Below, in pieces: positions 63,936 to 64,000 of a stretch of 64,000 bases of DNA. The stretch lies in NCBI GenBank assembly GCA_030549175.1, contig JAUKUA010000003.1, positions 4,774,001 to 4,838,000 of the forward strand, written 5' to 3'. The notes below the pieces were generated by a model, which was not told where the DNA came from, did not search any database, and worked only from the letters and a program-made list of their open reading frames with translations. This stretch comes from Lasiosphaeris hirsuta. Taxonomy: Eukaryota; Ascomycota; Sordariomycetes; Sordariales; Lasiosphaeriaceae. The translations under genes were made by a program, and so were the position numbers. How positions within the stretch are numbered: position 1 is the first letter of the stretch; every line of letters starts with the position of its first letter.

Positions 63936-64000
63936 ATGCCGCAAGCAGGCCTAAAGACCATCATCGCCCTCTCCTTCGTCCTCGCTGTGGGCTTCCTCCT
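63936..64000 (+). CDS. Vps55-like membrane protein, N-terminus only (cut by window end)
   Basis: The ATG at 63936 opens MPQAGLKTIIALSFVLAVGF, a first membrane segment. The AGLKTII...LSFVLA.GFLL pattern is that of Vps55/LEPROT (OB-RGRP) proteins, which act in late-endosome to vacuole sorting. Only 21 codons are in the window, so the family call rests on this segment alone. Confidence 0.55.
   Translation, partial: MPQAGLKTIIALSFVLAVGFL

Overview
The window is nuclear DNA from a filamentous ascomycete, most likely a sordariomycete. The genes are intron-rich. Most introns are 45-80 nt with GTRNGT donors and a CTAAC/CTGAC-like branch site just before a YAG acceptor. Spacers are compact and GC-moderate, and the protein set is typical of Pezizomycotina. 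There are no bacterial-style operons, prophages, CRISPR arrays or recognisable transposons, and no AT-rich RIP-like block. I found 23 protein genes I can name by family, two or three weaker or unnamed ones, one 5S rRNA gene, and one gene cut by the right edge.

Layout. 0.9-3.4 kb: SNF1/AMPK kinase (+). 4.5-8.7 kb: 5-oxoprolinase (-), with a one-base frame break. 9.4-10 kb: GNAT acetyltransferase (-). 10.9-11.1 kb: small unknown gene (-). 11.6-14.9 kb: RA-PH scaffold protein with a proline-rich tail (-). 15.9-17.0 kb: RmlD/MAT2B-like reductase (-). 17.4-19.5 kb: 6-phosphofructo-2-kinase that lacks the phosphatase histidine (-). 20.8-22.2 kb: TOM40 (+). 23.5-26.3 kb: USP-type deubiquitinase with a CaaX tail and a one-base frame break (-). 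28.5-30.0 kb: acyl-CoA dehydrogenase with a possible PTS1 (+). 30.7-31.1 kb: SPO12-like (+). 31.5-33.1 kb: DRG-family GTPase RBG1 (-). 33.8-35.1 kb: CWC2 (+). 35.2-36.3 kb: UreF (-). 36.6-38.9 kb: Cut12-like spindle pole protein (-). 39.5-44.6 kb: GCN2 (+). 46.0-46.8 kb: CDC34 (+). 47.5 kb: 5S rRNA with a 9-bp tandem duplication. 47.8-48.9 kb: ELP5 (-). 49.9-51.4 kb: secreted aspartic protease (+). 52.0-53.2 kb: ASXH-domain protein (-). 54.2-54.9 kb: SEC22 (+). 55.4-56.6 kb: conserved-looking putative zinc protein (-). 57.9-59.9 kb: CLPTM1 family (-). 61.0-61.9 kb: LOG family (+). 62.2-63.2 kb: proteasome alpha subunit PRE5 (-). 63.9 kb to the end: VPS55-like (partial, +).

The genes are mostly housekeeping: nutrient signalling (SNF1, GCN2, PFK2), ubiquitin-proteasome (CDC34, USP, ASXH, PRE5), trafficking (SEC22, VPS55, CLPTM1), mitochondrial import (TOM40), mRNA splicing and translation (CWC2, ELP5, RBG1), mitosis (CUT12, SPO12) and metabolism (OXP1, ureF, acyl-CoA dehydrogenase, LOG). 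They do not form one pathway, and I see no evidence for a new multi-gene system.

Exon phase was checked gene by gene. With the splice sites given, the coding length is a multiple of three for nearly all genes. The exceptions are 5-oxoprolinase, the USP and ELP5, and possibly SNF1. In each case the frame is restored by a one-base change in a G/C homopolymer. That pattern suggests either assembly error or true homopolymer slippage, and it is the main caution for users of this sequence.
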